From Cryptomeria japonica (Eukaryota; Streptophyta; Pinopsida; Cupressales; Cupressaceae): a stretch of 64,000 nt of DNA. The notes beneath the pieces are model-generated. The model was not told the origin of the DNA, did no database searches, and saw only the letters and a program-made list of their open reading frames with translations. Each line of letters opens with the position of its first letter. The stretch's first letter is position 1. Where the stretch lies: NCBI RefSeq assembly GCF_030272615.1, contig NC_081408.1:765140330-765204329 (forward strand), given 5' to 3'. Position numbers and translations under genes: made by a program. Below, one piece after another: positions 49,096 through 59,460 of the stretch.

Positions 49096-49449
49096 ATTTT
49101 AAGTGACAGTGCAGGCCATGGCGAGGAGGTTTTGGCATCGAAGGCTAATCACAAAACAAATGTGCCAGTGAATGAGGCTGCATTTGTTGCATTGGGGAAG
49201 CAAAAAAAGAAGAATGTTGTGAAAAAATCAAGGCCGGCCTCAGATCATCAAACAAAAGAGGGTGCACCTATTTTGTTGGGGAAGCAAAAAAAGAAGAATG
49301 CTACGGAAAAAACAAGGTGGACTTCACATCCTGAAACAAACGTGCGAGTCAATGAGCCTGCATGTGATTCGTCGAGGAAGCAAGAAAAGAAGAATGCCAC
49401 AAAAAAAACAAGTCTGACTTCAGATGATGCGACACGTTTGTCATCGAAG
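49096..49449 (+). pseudogene. G1 exon with Lys-rich repeats
   Basis: 118 codons, phase 0, fully open. Three imperfect units contain the core Lys-Gln-Lys-Lys-Lys-Asn or its variant Lys-Gln-Glu-Lys-Lys-Asn. Each is followed by Lys-Lys or Glu-Lys and a Thr/Ser segment, then Asp or Pro with Gln/Glu-Thr. The strongly basic clusters look like nuclear-localisation signals. Donor GTGACT follows. Confidence 0.5.
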
Positions 49450-49549
49450 GTGACTGTCTGTTGTCCTGTCCATATGTGTGTTTTCATTGCATGGTATGCT
49501 TTGCACTACACTGTGTAGTACGTTGACTATTTCGTACATGTCATTGTAG

Positions 49550-50376
49550 GTTGATGGGGTCCGCAGAGGGAGCATGGACTATCCCGTGGTATTGGCGCAA
49601 AAAATTAAGTCAAAAACCTCGGGCGTCTATTAGGTATAAGTGTGTTTCGAAGGAGACGTCGAATGAAAAATTGGGTGCATGCAGTCACGAGAAGATTGCG
49701 AAGCAGTCTCTTGAGTTGGGGCAGATGATGGACGATACGAGCAAAGAACAGTCCATGTAGTTGCCTGATGACACCGTGTGTAGTGTTCATGAAAAACCAA
49801 GTCCAAAATCTCAGACGTCTGTTAGGAGGAAGAAGTTGAAGGAGACAATGATTGAAAAACCAAGTGCATTCAGTGGCGAGACGATTGCAGAGGAATCTCC
49901 TAAGTTGGGGCAGATGATGGACGATACGAGAAAAGAACAGTCCATGCAGTTGCCTGATGACACCGTGTGTAGTGTTCCCGAAAAACCAATTCCAAAATCT
50001 CGGACGTCTATTAGGAGGAAGAAGCTGAAGGAGACGACGATTGAAAAACCGAGTGCATGCAGTGGCGAGATGATTGTAGAGCACTCTCCTGAACTCGGGC
50101 AAAGGTTGGAGGATAGGTGCAAAGATGAATAGGTAATGTAGTGCCATTGTGCATGACGTGTAGTGCTATATCATGACATTGTGTGTTATACTATACAGTA
50201 ACTCTTTTTTTATGCAGTCGGTCGTGATATTGGACGAGAAACTTCAAAAGTCTATTTCAAGGGAGAAGCTGAAGGAGACGGTGAATGGAAATTTTAGTGC
50301 ATGTAGTGGCGAGAAGATTGCAGAGTAGTCCACTCAATTGGGGCAGACATTGGAGGATAAGAGCAGAGATGAACAG
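49550..50376 (+). repeat. G1 exons with 63-residue (189-bp) repeats
   Basis: Unit 2 is 49758-49946, unit 3 is 49947-50132. A degenerate unit 1 precedes from about 49600. A shorter fourth unit fills its own exon at 50218-50376. The core is Arg-Arg-Lys-Lys-Leu-Lys-Glu-Thr, then Glu-Lys-Pro-Ser-Ala-x-Ser-Gly-Glu. Unit 2 begins with TAG where unit 3 has CAG. TAG also replaces the likely CAG at 50130 and 50299. Confidence 0.75.
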
Positions 50377-50697
50377 GTATTGGGCTCTTCTTTTGGAAAC
50401 AGGCGGTGAGGGGCAGTGTTATACTGGAGAACATTTTTTATGATGTTGTGGTTTGTGTCCATTATCTGTGTTCCTGTTATTTCCTTAGTCATGTAAAATT
50501 CATCGGCCTTGGTCCAGTAGTGTTCGTAGGTGTATGGGTTTAATGTGTACTTACACTCCTGTACAATGTGTCACGTTTTGTAGCATAATCCGATAGAAAC
50601 AAGCATTGAGAAAGAGTCTGGGGGAAATGATGATGGATGTACAAATGCAGACCGTGACCGTGATGGGGGCAACGGGCTGCGAGAGATAGCTACTCCG

Positions 50698-51170
50698 GTA
50701 CTGTTGTACTGCATTGCCATGAATTCATTTGACTATGTTTGATCGACATGTATAAAGAATTTTATTTAAGCGACTGTGTCCACTCAATACTGATGCAAGC
50801 AACCATGGAAGACAAAGAAGAGTGCACCAATGAAGATGCTCACATTGTTGTTGTTGGAGTTGAAGTCCACCTACTACTAGATGGGGCAGTGGTTGGGGAA
50901 GGCGTTGTTGATGGCCTGGGGAAGGGTATAATGTGTCATACTATTCCACTCCCATGACATTGTGCTAAATTTCGCATCGTCAAAGTCTTTGATGCAAATG
51001 CCCAAGTCCTTTCATTGATGTCTTATCGGATTCCCTAAACTCGTGGGCGGTGTGGCCCATTGAATACCTAGTTTGTTCCCCACCCTCGGTAAGTTTTGAA
51101 GATGACAAGATCCCCTCCTCCGTCTTTTGATTCCATCCTTTACCTTATTCCAATGGAATGAAATAGGCAG
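50698..51170 (+). other. G1 intron or missed exon
   Basis: An open segment around 50805-50926 (Met-Glu-Asp-Lys-Glu-Glu-Cys) is coding-like, but no acceptor in the right phase is present. It may be a broken exon. 51000-51160 shows nothing. Confidence 0.35.
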
Positions 51171-51382
51171 CACTCGTATGATGTCATTTGTATGTGGCAG
51201 CATAAAGTTGGCGAAAGTGTCCAGCCACAAAAAGAGAATGTTAAACGTGGCCCTGTGATCAGATGGGTAAGTCACAGGCTGCGATCACTTGGCAGCACCC
51301 CTCTTGAGTTGCATAAGAATGAGAAGAAGCGTAAAGCGTTTTATGGTGCCGTCAACTCCATTGCACAATCCAAACAGCGGAG

Positions 51383-52343
51383 GTGATAATATTCTTTGAT
51401 CATAGTTGTTGTTCCTCTTTCCAAATATTTAGAGCGAGATACTGTGGTGGAAGTTCAGTCTTGATAGATCCCATTCAAATGGGATTTGGAGATTTTATAT
51501 TGACATGGCTTTTACCATAGCATAGTTTAAACCCTCTCAATTATTGTTTATGTCTTAGATGAATTGTACATTATTTTCAATCTTTCCTGCTATTTTAAGC
51601 AAAATAATTGTAAAGGCTTGATTTGTTGGAATGTTTCATGGTGATCCTGCACCATCAACTACCCTTTAATAACTTCACAAACATTTCTTTGGTGCGCAAC
51701 ATTTTTAATAATGATAGTGGATGGTACAATAAAGTCGATGATAGTCGTTTACTGTTCAAGTTTTGTGCAAGGTCTTTGTTCAATTTTTGTTCAAGGTCTC
51801 TTATATATTGCATATGCATAGGTTTTGGTATTGTGTACCAATAGGGTCCCTGCAACTCTTTTACGTATACAGATGAAGTGGAATGTTTGATTGAAATTGT
51901 GAACCTTGTGCTCTTTCCACTGTAGCCTACGACAGTTGAATATACCATTGTTATTGTTTGTTTTTGAACACTGAATCTAAAATGAATTAACAACAAAAAA
52001 ATAACCAAAAACAAAATCTATTAAAATACACCAGACTTCCATTATAGTTTCATGGAAGATGTGTAATAAGTTGGATACAGGACGAGGAGTGCTGACTGAT
52101 GGAGTTATCTTCCCAAAACATGGATTCCCTATTGGCAGGTAACCTGCCACCCAAGTGCTCAGTTTAGTGAACATGTCAACTTTAGTGAACACGTCAACTT
52201 TTGCATTGTGCATAATGTTATTCATTCCAAAAAATGCAACAGATAGCAGCTCGTTTCTTGTTGGCATAAACAATTGTTTCTTGCATTTTTCATGTTGTCT
52301 TGCCCACCTATCTACAGATACTTCTTTTTGGCTTTGTTTGCAG
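51383..52343 (+). other. Long last intron of G1
   Basis: 961 bp from GTGATA to TTTGTTTGCAG, with matching phase 2 on both sides. It contains an 18-bp direct repeat (TTTAGTGAACATGTCAAC and a one-base variant) at 52163-52198. Open frames inside have no recognisable motif. Confidence 0.5.
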
Positions 52344-53020
52344 GAATGGCAATGGGAAGACCATAGACAGGAAAAAGAAAGGGTGTCGAAACATCTATTT
52401 CGCAGAATGGAACGCCTGCTATGAATTCAAAGGCGAATGGGACGGCCGATGTTCTCACCTCCAACGGTGGTTTAGGGAAGTCTGCAAGACAACCACCACT
52501 GCCCTTTACAGACTAGAATGATGGGATGGACAAAATGAAGTTTGACGCCATGCAAGTAGAATTGCTAACGCAGAAGGTCGAAATGGCCCACGCTGAAAAT
52601 GAAAGGCTGAAGGGGATTGTTTCTGATCTTGAATGGAGACTCACTGAAGTGAAAAGGAGATGCACCGAACTCAATAAGAAATGCACTGAACTCAATAAGA
52701 AATGCATGGAATTCAATAACAAGGTCATGGACTTGAACGATAAGAATACGGACCTTGAGCTGGAAGTGCGTGGTTTGCAGATGGCGAATGAGAGACAGGA
52801 GGTAGTGCGTGAGGCGTGTGCTAAAAACAACAAAATCATAAGTGACCAGATGCAGGGGATGCTAGATGTTTGTGCGCAACACGCTCAGTATTGGAAACAG
52901 AGGTACGCGGACGTGTTTGCCTCCATAACCGATGAAGATGATGGGAATGATGTGCCTCCCCTTACTCCGACAACTGGGGGAAACAAAAGTGATTTAAATA
53001 CTCAACCTCTGCCTCTATAA
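52344..53020 (+). pseudogene. G1 last exon with heptad-repeat coiled coil
   Basis: The first part (to 52518) encodes a Lys/Arg- and Trp-rich segment (Phe-Ala-Glu-Trp-Asn-Ala-Cys-Tyr). A likely 1-2 bp indel near 52517 moves the frame. From 52526 a 164-codon frame forms a coiled coil. 52658-52762 consists of five consecutive 21-bp units, each one heptad (Cys-Thr-Glu-Leu-Asn-Lys-Lys type). The tail is acidic, then Thr/Pro-rich. Coiled coils usually mediate multimerisation. Confidence 0.6.
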
Positions 53021-53829
53021 CAAGCCTGCACTGTTACGAAGTTTTGTAGATGTATATTGCTGAGTCCTGTTCAATAAAACGTCAGCAGTGGTGCAGACTT
53101 TTTGTAATCAGACATATTCTTTCATTTAGGAAGACACTTTGTATGCTTCATGAATGGTTATTTTCAATAAACTTAATTGATCAAAGTTTTTCTTTATGGC
53201 TCTTTTCTTCAGGAGCCCTTCTTGAACCAGTTGTAAAAAAATATAATTTGGCTTTGCCACCTTGTCAAAAAAAATAAATGTGATTGACTTCACTTAAACA
53301 TCAATGGTTAATGATTGGTTTGTTGTACACTTTTTCATGCTTTCTGAATGGTTCTATGTGGATTTTCTACACATCTTGTATGATGAATGGTTTTTGCACT
53401 TCTCTTAATAAGTTAATATGACTTCCCAATCAATGTTTGCAAACCAAGGCAGGTGAATCTATACCTGAAACCTAACTGTAGGTTAAAAGTTTTTTTATAG
53501 CGGACTTAAAAGAGCCACTAATTGTATGATGGCAATTTTTCTTAACTTCCACCTGCTTATAATAGTTGCTTATAGAAGACTAAAAAATGCTTATTTATAA
53601 ATGATTGATAAACTGAATCACAAGTACATAAGATAGCCTGCTCAATGAGGTATTCTTCTGCGTAAATATTAACTTCCATCTGCTTATAATAGTTACTTAT
53701 TGAAGGCTGAAAAAATGCTTATTTATAAATGATGGATAAACTGAATCACAAGTACATAAGATAGACTGCTCAATGACTATTATTCTTCGTAAATATTAAA
53801 TATAGATCAATGAGTATTTAACTATTTAA
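53021..53829. repeat. Downstream of G1, with a 127-bp tandem duplication at 53544-53796
   Basis: AATAAA at 53073-53078 could end G1 transcripts. AACTTCCACCTGCTTATAAT at 53544 and AACTTCCATCTGCTTATAAT at 53671 start two adjacent units, about 93 percent alike by eye. Confidence 0.75.
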
Positions 53830-54260
53830 GCTTTACCACACGAAAGGTCTGTTTTGGAGCCACAATAGCTTTAGCCCACACGAAAAAGGTGTAGTATAAC
53901 ACGCAGGTTAGTTCTACTTATATTTTGTAAACAAAGAAAATCAATTTGAAAATAACACTTCATATATATGTGACAAGTGTTATTCAGTCGTCTTTGCTGA
54001 TTCGCTGACTGGTTGCCCGCCAATTCCACGTCATCGTCTCCCAGTGAAATCGACTAACACGGCGTGTTAGTCGATTTCTCTGTTTCACGGCGTAAAGGAA
54101 ATGGCGGCCTGCCACTCAGCGAATTAGCGAAAAGGACTAACGCGGCATGTTAGTCAATTTCTATGTTTTGTGGGCCTAAAGGAAATGGCGGACGTGTCTA
54201 TTGTCACTCCACAAAGACAGTACAGACTGACTAACATGCGTGTTACTAAAAAATGAACTG
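53830..54260. repeat. X repeat block 3 (left arm around G2)
   Basis: Contains TTTTGGAGCCACAATAG at 53852, the inverse-motif variant GTCTATTGTCACTCC at 54196, and two GACTAAC palindromes. 54104-54195 (AAATGGCGGCC, AAAAGGACTAACGCGG) matches the reverse complement of 59232-59325, so it forms an inverted pair with block 4 around G2. Confidence 0.75.
54046..54078. repeat. Perfect palindrome, 15-bp arms, 3-bp spacer
   Basis: GAAATCGACTAACAC, spacer GGC, then GTGTTAGTCGATTTC. The arms match at all 15 positions. Confidence 0.95.
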
Positions 54261-54823
54261 ATATGGTAATGAGTTATATCTTATAGATGACCAGTGCCTT
54301 CTTTGTTGTTTGGCCTACAAAGTCTTTATATTTCTTCAGGGCTTATTGTGTAAACTTATGAGACAGTTTTTAAACCCACCCCTTTTCGCATGTCTGTCAG
54401 TTACTATTTCTTATGAGATCTACTTCAATGTTTATATTGTAAACTGTTCGAATGAATTTAACCCTAACTTTAAGAGTCCATCCAAGGAAGGAATACAAGG
54501 AATGATTACAATTCACAACTAAATCCTTTTTCATCGAAATCCACAATATTAAACACAAAATTTCACTGGAAGAACACAAATAACCTTATCTCCTTTACAT
54601 AATTTCATAAGCAACTGCTTGCAGAAAATGTAGTCATCGACACCATATACACAAAGGAAAAACAACTGATTGTATTATATTTCTTCGTCAAAATAGTACA
54701 ATGGTGAGCCTACAGCTATAATCTACTTCTTTTCTAATGATCCCTCTAATATTACAAAAATTCCCTCGTTTATATGAGAGTATACATCTTCACCAAGAGG
54801 TGTGACTTTTCAGTACATAGCTA
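54261..54823. other. Downstream flank of G2
   Basis: AT-rich, probably G2 3' flanking or untranslated sequence. No independent gene is supported. Confidence 0.4.
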
Positions 54824-57800
54824 CTAACTAATGCTTTTGTTAACAAACTGAAAGATAAACAAATTTAGTATCCCTACATGTTCTGTGTAGTTGTCATCCT
54901 TGTACATTACAATATCATTTTTCATTCTCCTCATATCGGTTTCAATCAGGAAATAATTGGAGCGAATGTGATTCACATAAGGTGACAAATCTTTGTCCCG
55001 ATCCAATCCTGCCACTACTCGATCCTTGTCATTAACAAACTCTTCTTTCCATTGCTCTAGCGACACCAATTCACCAACATTGTAGAAAGAGGGCACCCTA
55101 GGGGTATTCCCATTGTCCAATCTCTGAAGCTCTTTTCTCAATCGATCTGCAAATTCATCATGTGACTTTAGGTAAGTCTCAGCTTCAATCCTCTCACCAG
55201 GAATCATTAGACTGTTATCAATCATCATCTCTTGCAGCCGTGATCTGAGCCTCTCATGCTCCCTCAAAGCTGTTGTCATCCCAGTGTATGTCTTCCAATA
55301 GTTCTCTGCGATCAGCAACACACTCCTGAATCTATGTTCAATTATTTCATGAACAAGCTTATCCATCTTCTACTGCATTTTTTCTATTTGCTGAGATGGC
55401 TTTTCTGCCTTCCTTCTCCAATATATTGCATCTGTCGAAGCATCCATAGAATCTTGGTCAATACCATATGACATCCCTGTTTCACTGGTGCCTGTCTCAA
55501 TCTACAGTAATCTTGCTTGCAGTCTTTGCTTCTCTTCATCAGTTTTTTCATATAGGCTCTTATATGTACAATTCTCCCTGACAAGAAACTCTATTTGATC
55601 TTGATTCAGTTTAGCCACATCTAAGTTTAGTTTCACAGTGATTCTAGGGTCATTCTTTCCAACTTGTTGTATCATCAGCTGTCCAAAAGCTTCTTCTGTG
55701 TCAACCAGTGTGGGTCTCTTATCTTTAGGATAGAGAGCCCAATGTAGAAGAGCTTTCTGATCTGGATCATATCCTGATCCCCTGAAGATCTTGTCAATTT
55801 CATCTGGCATCATTTGTTTATTAGGATCCTGCTTCTTCAAAAAGCCATCAAATAACAGGGCAGACTTCATGTCCCATCCAAAATACAATAGCACACCAGC
55901 CTCCTTAAGCAATTGTCTCCCTTTCTTAGGTGACATTTCTTTCATCATTAGATCCATTTCCTCTTGTAGCTTTTGGACTTGTTGTTCTTCATTGCTATCC
56001 TTCATGATATTTCTGATCTATAGTCCTTTATGTTGATATAGGAATGTGGTGAACTCTTTGGAGGCAATAAAGTCACTATCAACAATGAAATCCTCATGTT
56101 CCAGGAATCTAATATCAGCAACTTCCCGGACATTCAACTGTACTATTGTCAAATCCATTTATGCATCCCCTTCATAACCAGGAGGGTAGTCTTCTCTTGG
56201 AGTGAATAGGATGACACCAGATGTAGAAGTAGGGGACATATGAGCTAAAGGTTTTGTACTTCTGATGGTATCAATATACTCCCCAAAGACATGAGGTGGA
56301 ACTCCTTCAAGTATCTCCAGTTCATGCTCCATAAGTTTGTTGGCCAACTCCAAGGGGTCCTCAATATTTTGCAATACATTTTCATCCATTTTACCTCTGA
56401 AAAGCTTCCATTTGTAGGCTTGCATCACCTTCTCAAACTTTACTCTTTTTGCTCTGGCCTCTTCTCTACCAATGTTCTTAATGAGATCATCTGGCAGATG
56501 TGACTTATGCTCTCCAATCTTTAGCTTCTGTGATGACCGGGTTGTCCTTATATATCCCTCAGGATCAAAATTTGTCCTTGGGTCCCCCATCGCCATGCCA
56601 TAATAATCCAACTTTGTCTGCAACAAGCCATAACTTTTGGAACTTTTCACAATAAAGTTTGGAAAGACTAACAATCCAAGCACAATTGACTGTTTTCCAT
56701 GGCCTGTCAATTACTCTGCACTCACAATTGATAGTAGCCTTACAATTTCCAGGCAAGCCACTCTATTAGGCACTATAAATGGTAATAGATATGGTCTTCC
56801 TTCAAACCCGTATACCCTTACTTGTGTGCAATCTAAAAAACAATACCAATCTCCCCAATTATGGTCAATTGAGGAATCTTCACCAAAATCCTTAGGTCTC
56901 AAGAACCTCTAAATCTCTGGTGCAAGGGCATGGTCATATGGACAACCCAACAATCTATACAATGTCTTAACAAATAACTCTTCAAAATGCCAATACTGAT
57001 TATTTTCATATCTCTAGTCCCATGAAGAAACCCATAACTGCACTGGTTTTCTCACTCCAACCTTGTCATATGCTTTGACACATAATTCTTCTGGCCACAA
57101 TCCTTCATCTTGGCCAACATATAGCAGCATATGCATAAGAAGGGAATAATGCTTAAAGTGCACATTGATTACATCCCCTTTCAACTTCTCCAACCCATGA
57201 TTGAGGGCTTCAACTAAGTAAACAGAAAAATCAAAGAAGTGGGGGTCTCTAGACTGCAAATCAGCACAAATGACCATGACTGCAATATCCATTAAAGGAT
57301 GGGCTTTTATCCCTAAGACCTAAGCAACACAGTAATAAGTGTATTTGAAGTAAGGGTGGAATGAGTTGACATCATAAGGGCCTTTATCATCCTCACCTAA
57401 TGGCACTAAAGACCCTGCATTTCTAGGCCTGTGTATGGGGAGCCTCCATGTTTTGTAAATGTGTTGTAGGTTGAAATATTCATTTGTCAGTTTCTTGAGA
57501 TCAATTGGTTCCTCAAACCCCCAGTCTAACTCAAACACATTCTCGATAACCTCCCTCTAAATGAAAGAATCGGCTTACCCATATAGTTATTTATGGTTCT
57601 AGTTTTAGGATCATAATTGTTTGCCAAGGCTTTCATGAGCTCCACATTTACAAAGACATTAGCCACAACCAGTTTGCCTACGTTTAATCGCCTTAAATTA
57701 TTTATAGGCTAAGGGGCAACTCTTTTGTTGTATCCATATACGAACAATTCATACCCCCTTAACTCGGTCCATGTGTCTCCAAGATCCTCAAATCGGTCCT

Positions 57801-57975
57801 CCACACCTTCCTCGTCAACTTTAATCTTTTTAGACCTTAAACTGGCTGATGGTCATTGGTCAATCAAATCTTGGGCCAAAGAAGGCCCTTCCTTTTTGTG
57901 TCTCTTGGGTTTTTCCTCTGTGGTAAGAGGTTCCTTCCCCTTTCTAGTTTTACTAGCCTTAGATGATGACTCCAT
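54824..57975 (-). pseudogene. G2: long intronless reading frame of unknown function
   Basis: I do not recognise this family. From ATG 57975 (Met-Glu-Ser-Ser-Ser-Lys) the basic N-terminus (Lys-Pro-Lys-Arg-His-Lys-Lys) looks nuclear. After one indel near 57560, a single frame continues to TAG 54826-54824, about 1,050 codons in all. Internal stops begin at 57322, 57016, 56911, 56713, 56161, 56020, 55504 and 55372, with two more before the indel. Each is TAG, TAA or TGA where Gln (or Arg) fits. The first half is globular, with Trp-rich blocks (Asn-His-Asn-Trp-Gly-Asp-Trp). The second half (after about 56000) is Gln/Glu/Lys/Leu-rich and probably coiled coil. No retroviral or DDE motif is seen. It lies between inverted X arms. 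Confidence 0.65.
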
Positions 57976-58098
57976 TTGAATTTATAAAGGGGCTCTGGGT
58001 ATGGACAACTTACTCGAAATTTGTGAGCCTTCTCTGTGAATTCGCCCAATTTCTACTTCTAGTTCGTCGCCTGTGAATCCCTCAATACTGTGTCCTTC

Positions 58099-58971
58099 GA
58101 TATCAATTCATTACTTATGGTGAATTTATGCTATTAGTAATGGCAGTTCAACAATGGTCACTTGGATACACGTTTGAATTAAATGGTGATGTGACCTCCC
58201 TGGGATTTGATTCTGATCTTCGCGGCAATCAATAATCATTTTGATGAGAATATGTCTTTCGATCAATAATTTTTTTAGTCCATCGATCTTGTTGTTTCTA
58301 TCAAAAAACACTTTTGCTTTGAATATTATGTCGATTAGGTATTTTCTCCCCTCATTGAAGTGTTGTACTCGATGATAACATTTTCCTTTTCACCGATACA
58401 TATCCGATATCAATTGGGTTCCATGTCGAAGAAACCTCAGGCTTCGATAACTTCCCTTATCTTTCTATCGAAACACATTTTTCTATCGACATCATTACAT
58501 CCCTTCGATGAATGAGTATATCATTTCATCGAAGCCCTTCTTTCTTCGATGACTTGCTTTCATCATCATCTCTCATCGATGAACTCATTAGTAATCTCCT
58601 CGATAGAACTCCATCGATGAAACAATACGTATCGGTAGCTTGTCTTTTGGTCTCCTCGAAACTCATATCCTATCGATATCCTTTATCGATGTAACTTCCT
58701 TCTGTTTGATCGACATTATTCTTTCGATAAGAATGTTTCTTTTGGTGAGTGTCCTATGTGTTGGGCCGATAGCATTATTTCCTCGAAAGTATTTTCCGTC
58801 GATGAGACCACTTTTACTTTCTTCGATACTCTTTTGTCGATGGCATCATTGCTTTCAGTGAGTCTTCTTTCAAGTTCATCGGTGTTCCCTTTTCCTTCGA
58901 CATCCCTTTTATATCGATGAGACATCGTTGGGTCTCATCGATACCATTTGATTTTGAATTTTTCGATACAA
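58099..58971. repeat. TCGA-rich array upstream of G2
   Basis: I count 28 TCGA tetramers in about 870 bp, spaced roughly 20-40 bp, in contexts CTTCGATGA, CATCGATGA and TATCGA in both orientations. At the local composition about three would be expected. Several CCGAT or ATCGG near-variants are interspersed. It lies between the G2 start and X block 4. Confidence 0.85.
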
Positions 58972-59039
58972 TGCCATCATACTTGTTGGCCAACTTATAG
59001 GTTATTTTACTTTGGAAGGAAAATGATGATTTCTTCTTC

Positions 59040-59460
59040 TAAAAATGGACGATTTTATGATTAACCTGCCACTAACCAATGGTTGCGCTTGACTAACCTT
59101 GCACAAACACGTGAAACTAACGGTTATGATTGACTAACCTTGCACTAACACGCGAAAATAACTGTTGTGATTGACTAACCTTGAACTAACACGTGAAACT
59201 AACGGTTGCGATTTGAGTACCGGCTGGCGGACTTTTCCTTTTAGCACACGAAATGGCGAAATAGACTAACACGCCACGTTAGTCCTTTTCACTGATTCGG
59301 TGACTGCCTAGCCGCCATTTCTGGTTGTCTCTATTCTACCTCAAAAATGAACCTTTCTTAGAACATGTAAGCGACAAGTTAGTCAATTCCAGCTATTAAT
59401 AGTGAAATCGACTAACAGAGTATAGAGGGACTAACACACGTGTTAGTCGCGTGTTTTAGA
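59040..59460. repeat. X repeat block 4 (right arm around G2)
   Basis: Contains a 41-bp tandem array at 59080-59220 (core GATTGACTAACCTTGCACTA), GACTAAC palindromes at about 59264-59284 and 59429-59448, and the inverse motif variant TCTATTCTACCTCAAAA at 59330. 59232-59325 is an inverted match to 54104-54195. Confidence 0.78.
59429..59448. repeat. Palindrome, 9-bp arms, 2-bp spacer
   Basis: GACTAACAC, spacer AC, then GTGTTAGTC; a perfect match in both arms. Confidence 0.92.

Larger units (their letters stand above)
47369..53020 (+). pseudogene. G1: multi-exon gene-like locus of unknown function
   Basis: I do not recognise this protein. Exons inferred from frame continuity and GT-AG sites: possibly 47369-47507, then 47599-48099, 48161-48358, 48537-49001, 49096-49449, 49550-50132, 50218-50376, 50584-50697, 51171-51382 and 52344-53020. 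Internal exons from 47599 to 50697 except 49550-50132 (583 bp) are multiples of three with phase-0 borders. The last intron is phase 2 on both sides. Product order: 18-residue repeats, acidic segment, Cys/His zinc-finger-like region, Lys-rich repeats, 63-residue repeats, Arg/Lys-rich segment, coiled coil. AATAAA at 53073 follows the stop. TAG codons at 49758, 50130 and 50299, a frameshift near 49600 and one near 52517 suggest decay. It lies between X blocks, so it may be transposon-borne or a host gene. Confidence 0.6.

Noticed and set aside
49605-50147. 180-codon antisense frame with Leu/Phe/Arg repeats
   Set aside because: It is the shadow of the 189-bp G1 repeat units; the sense strand has splice sites and consistent phase.
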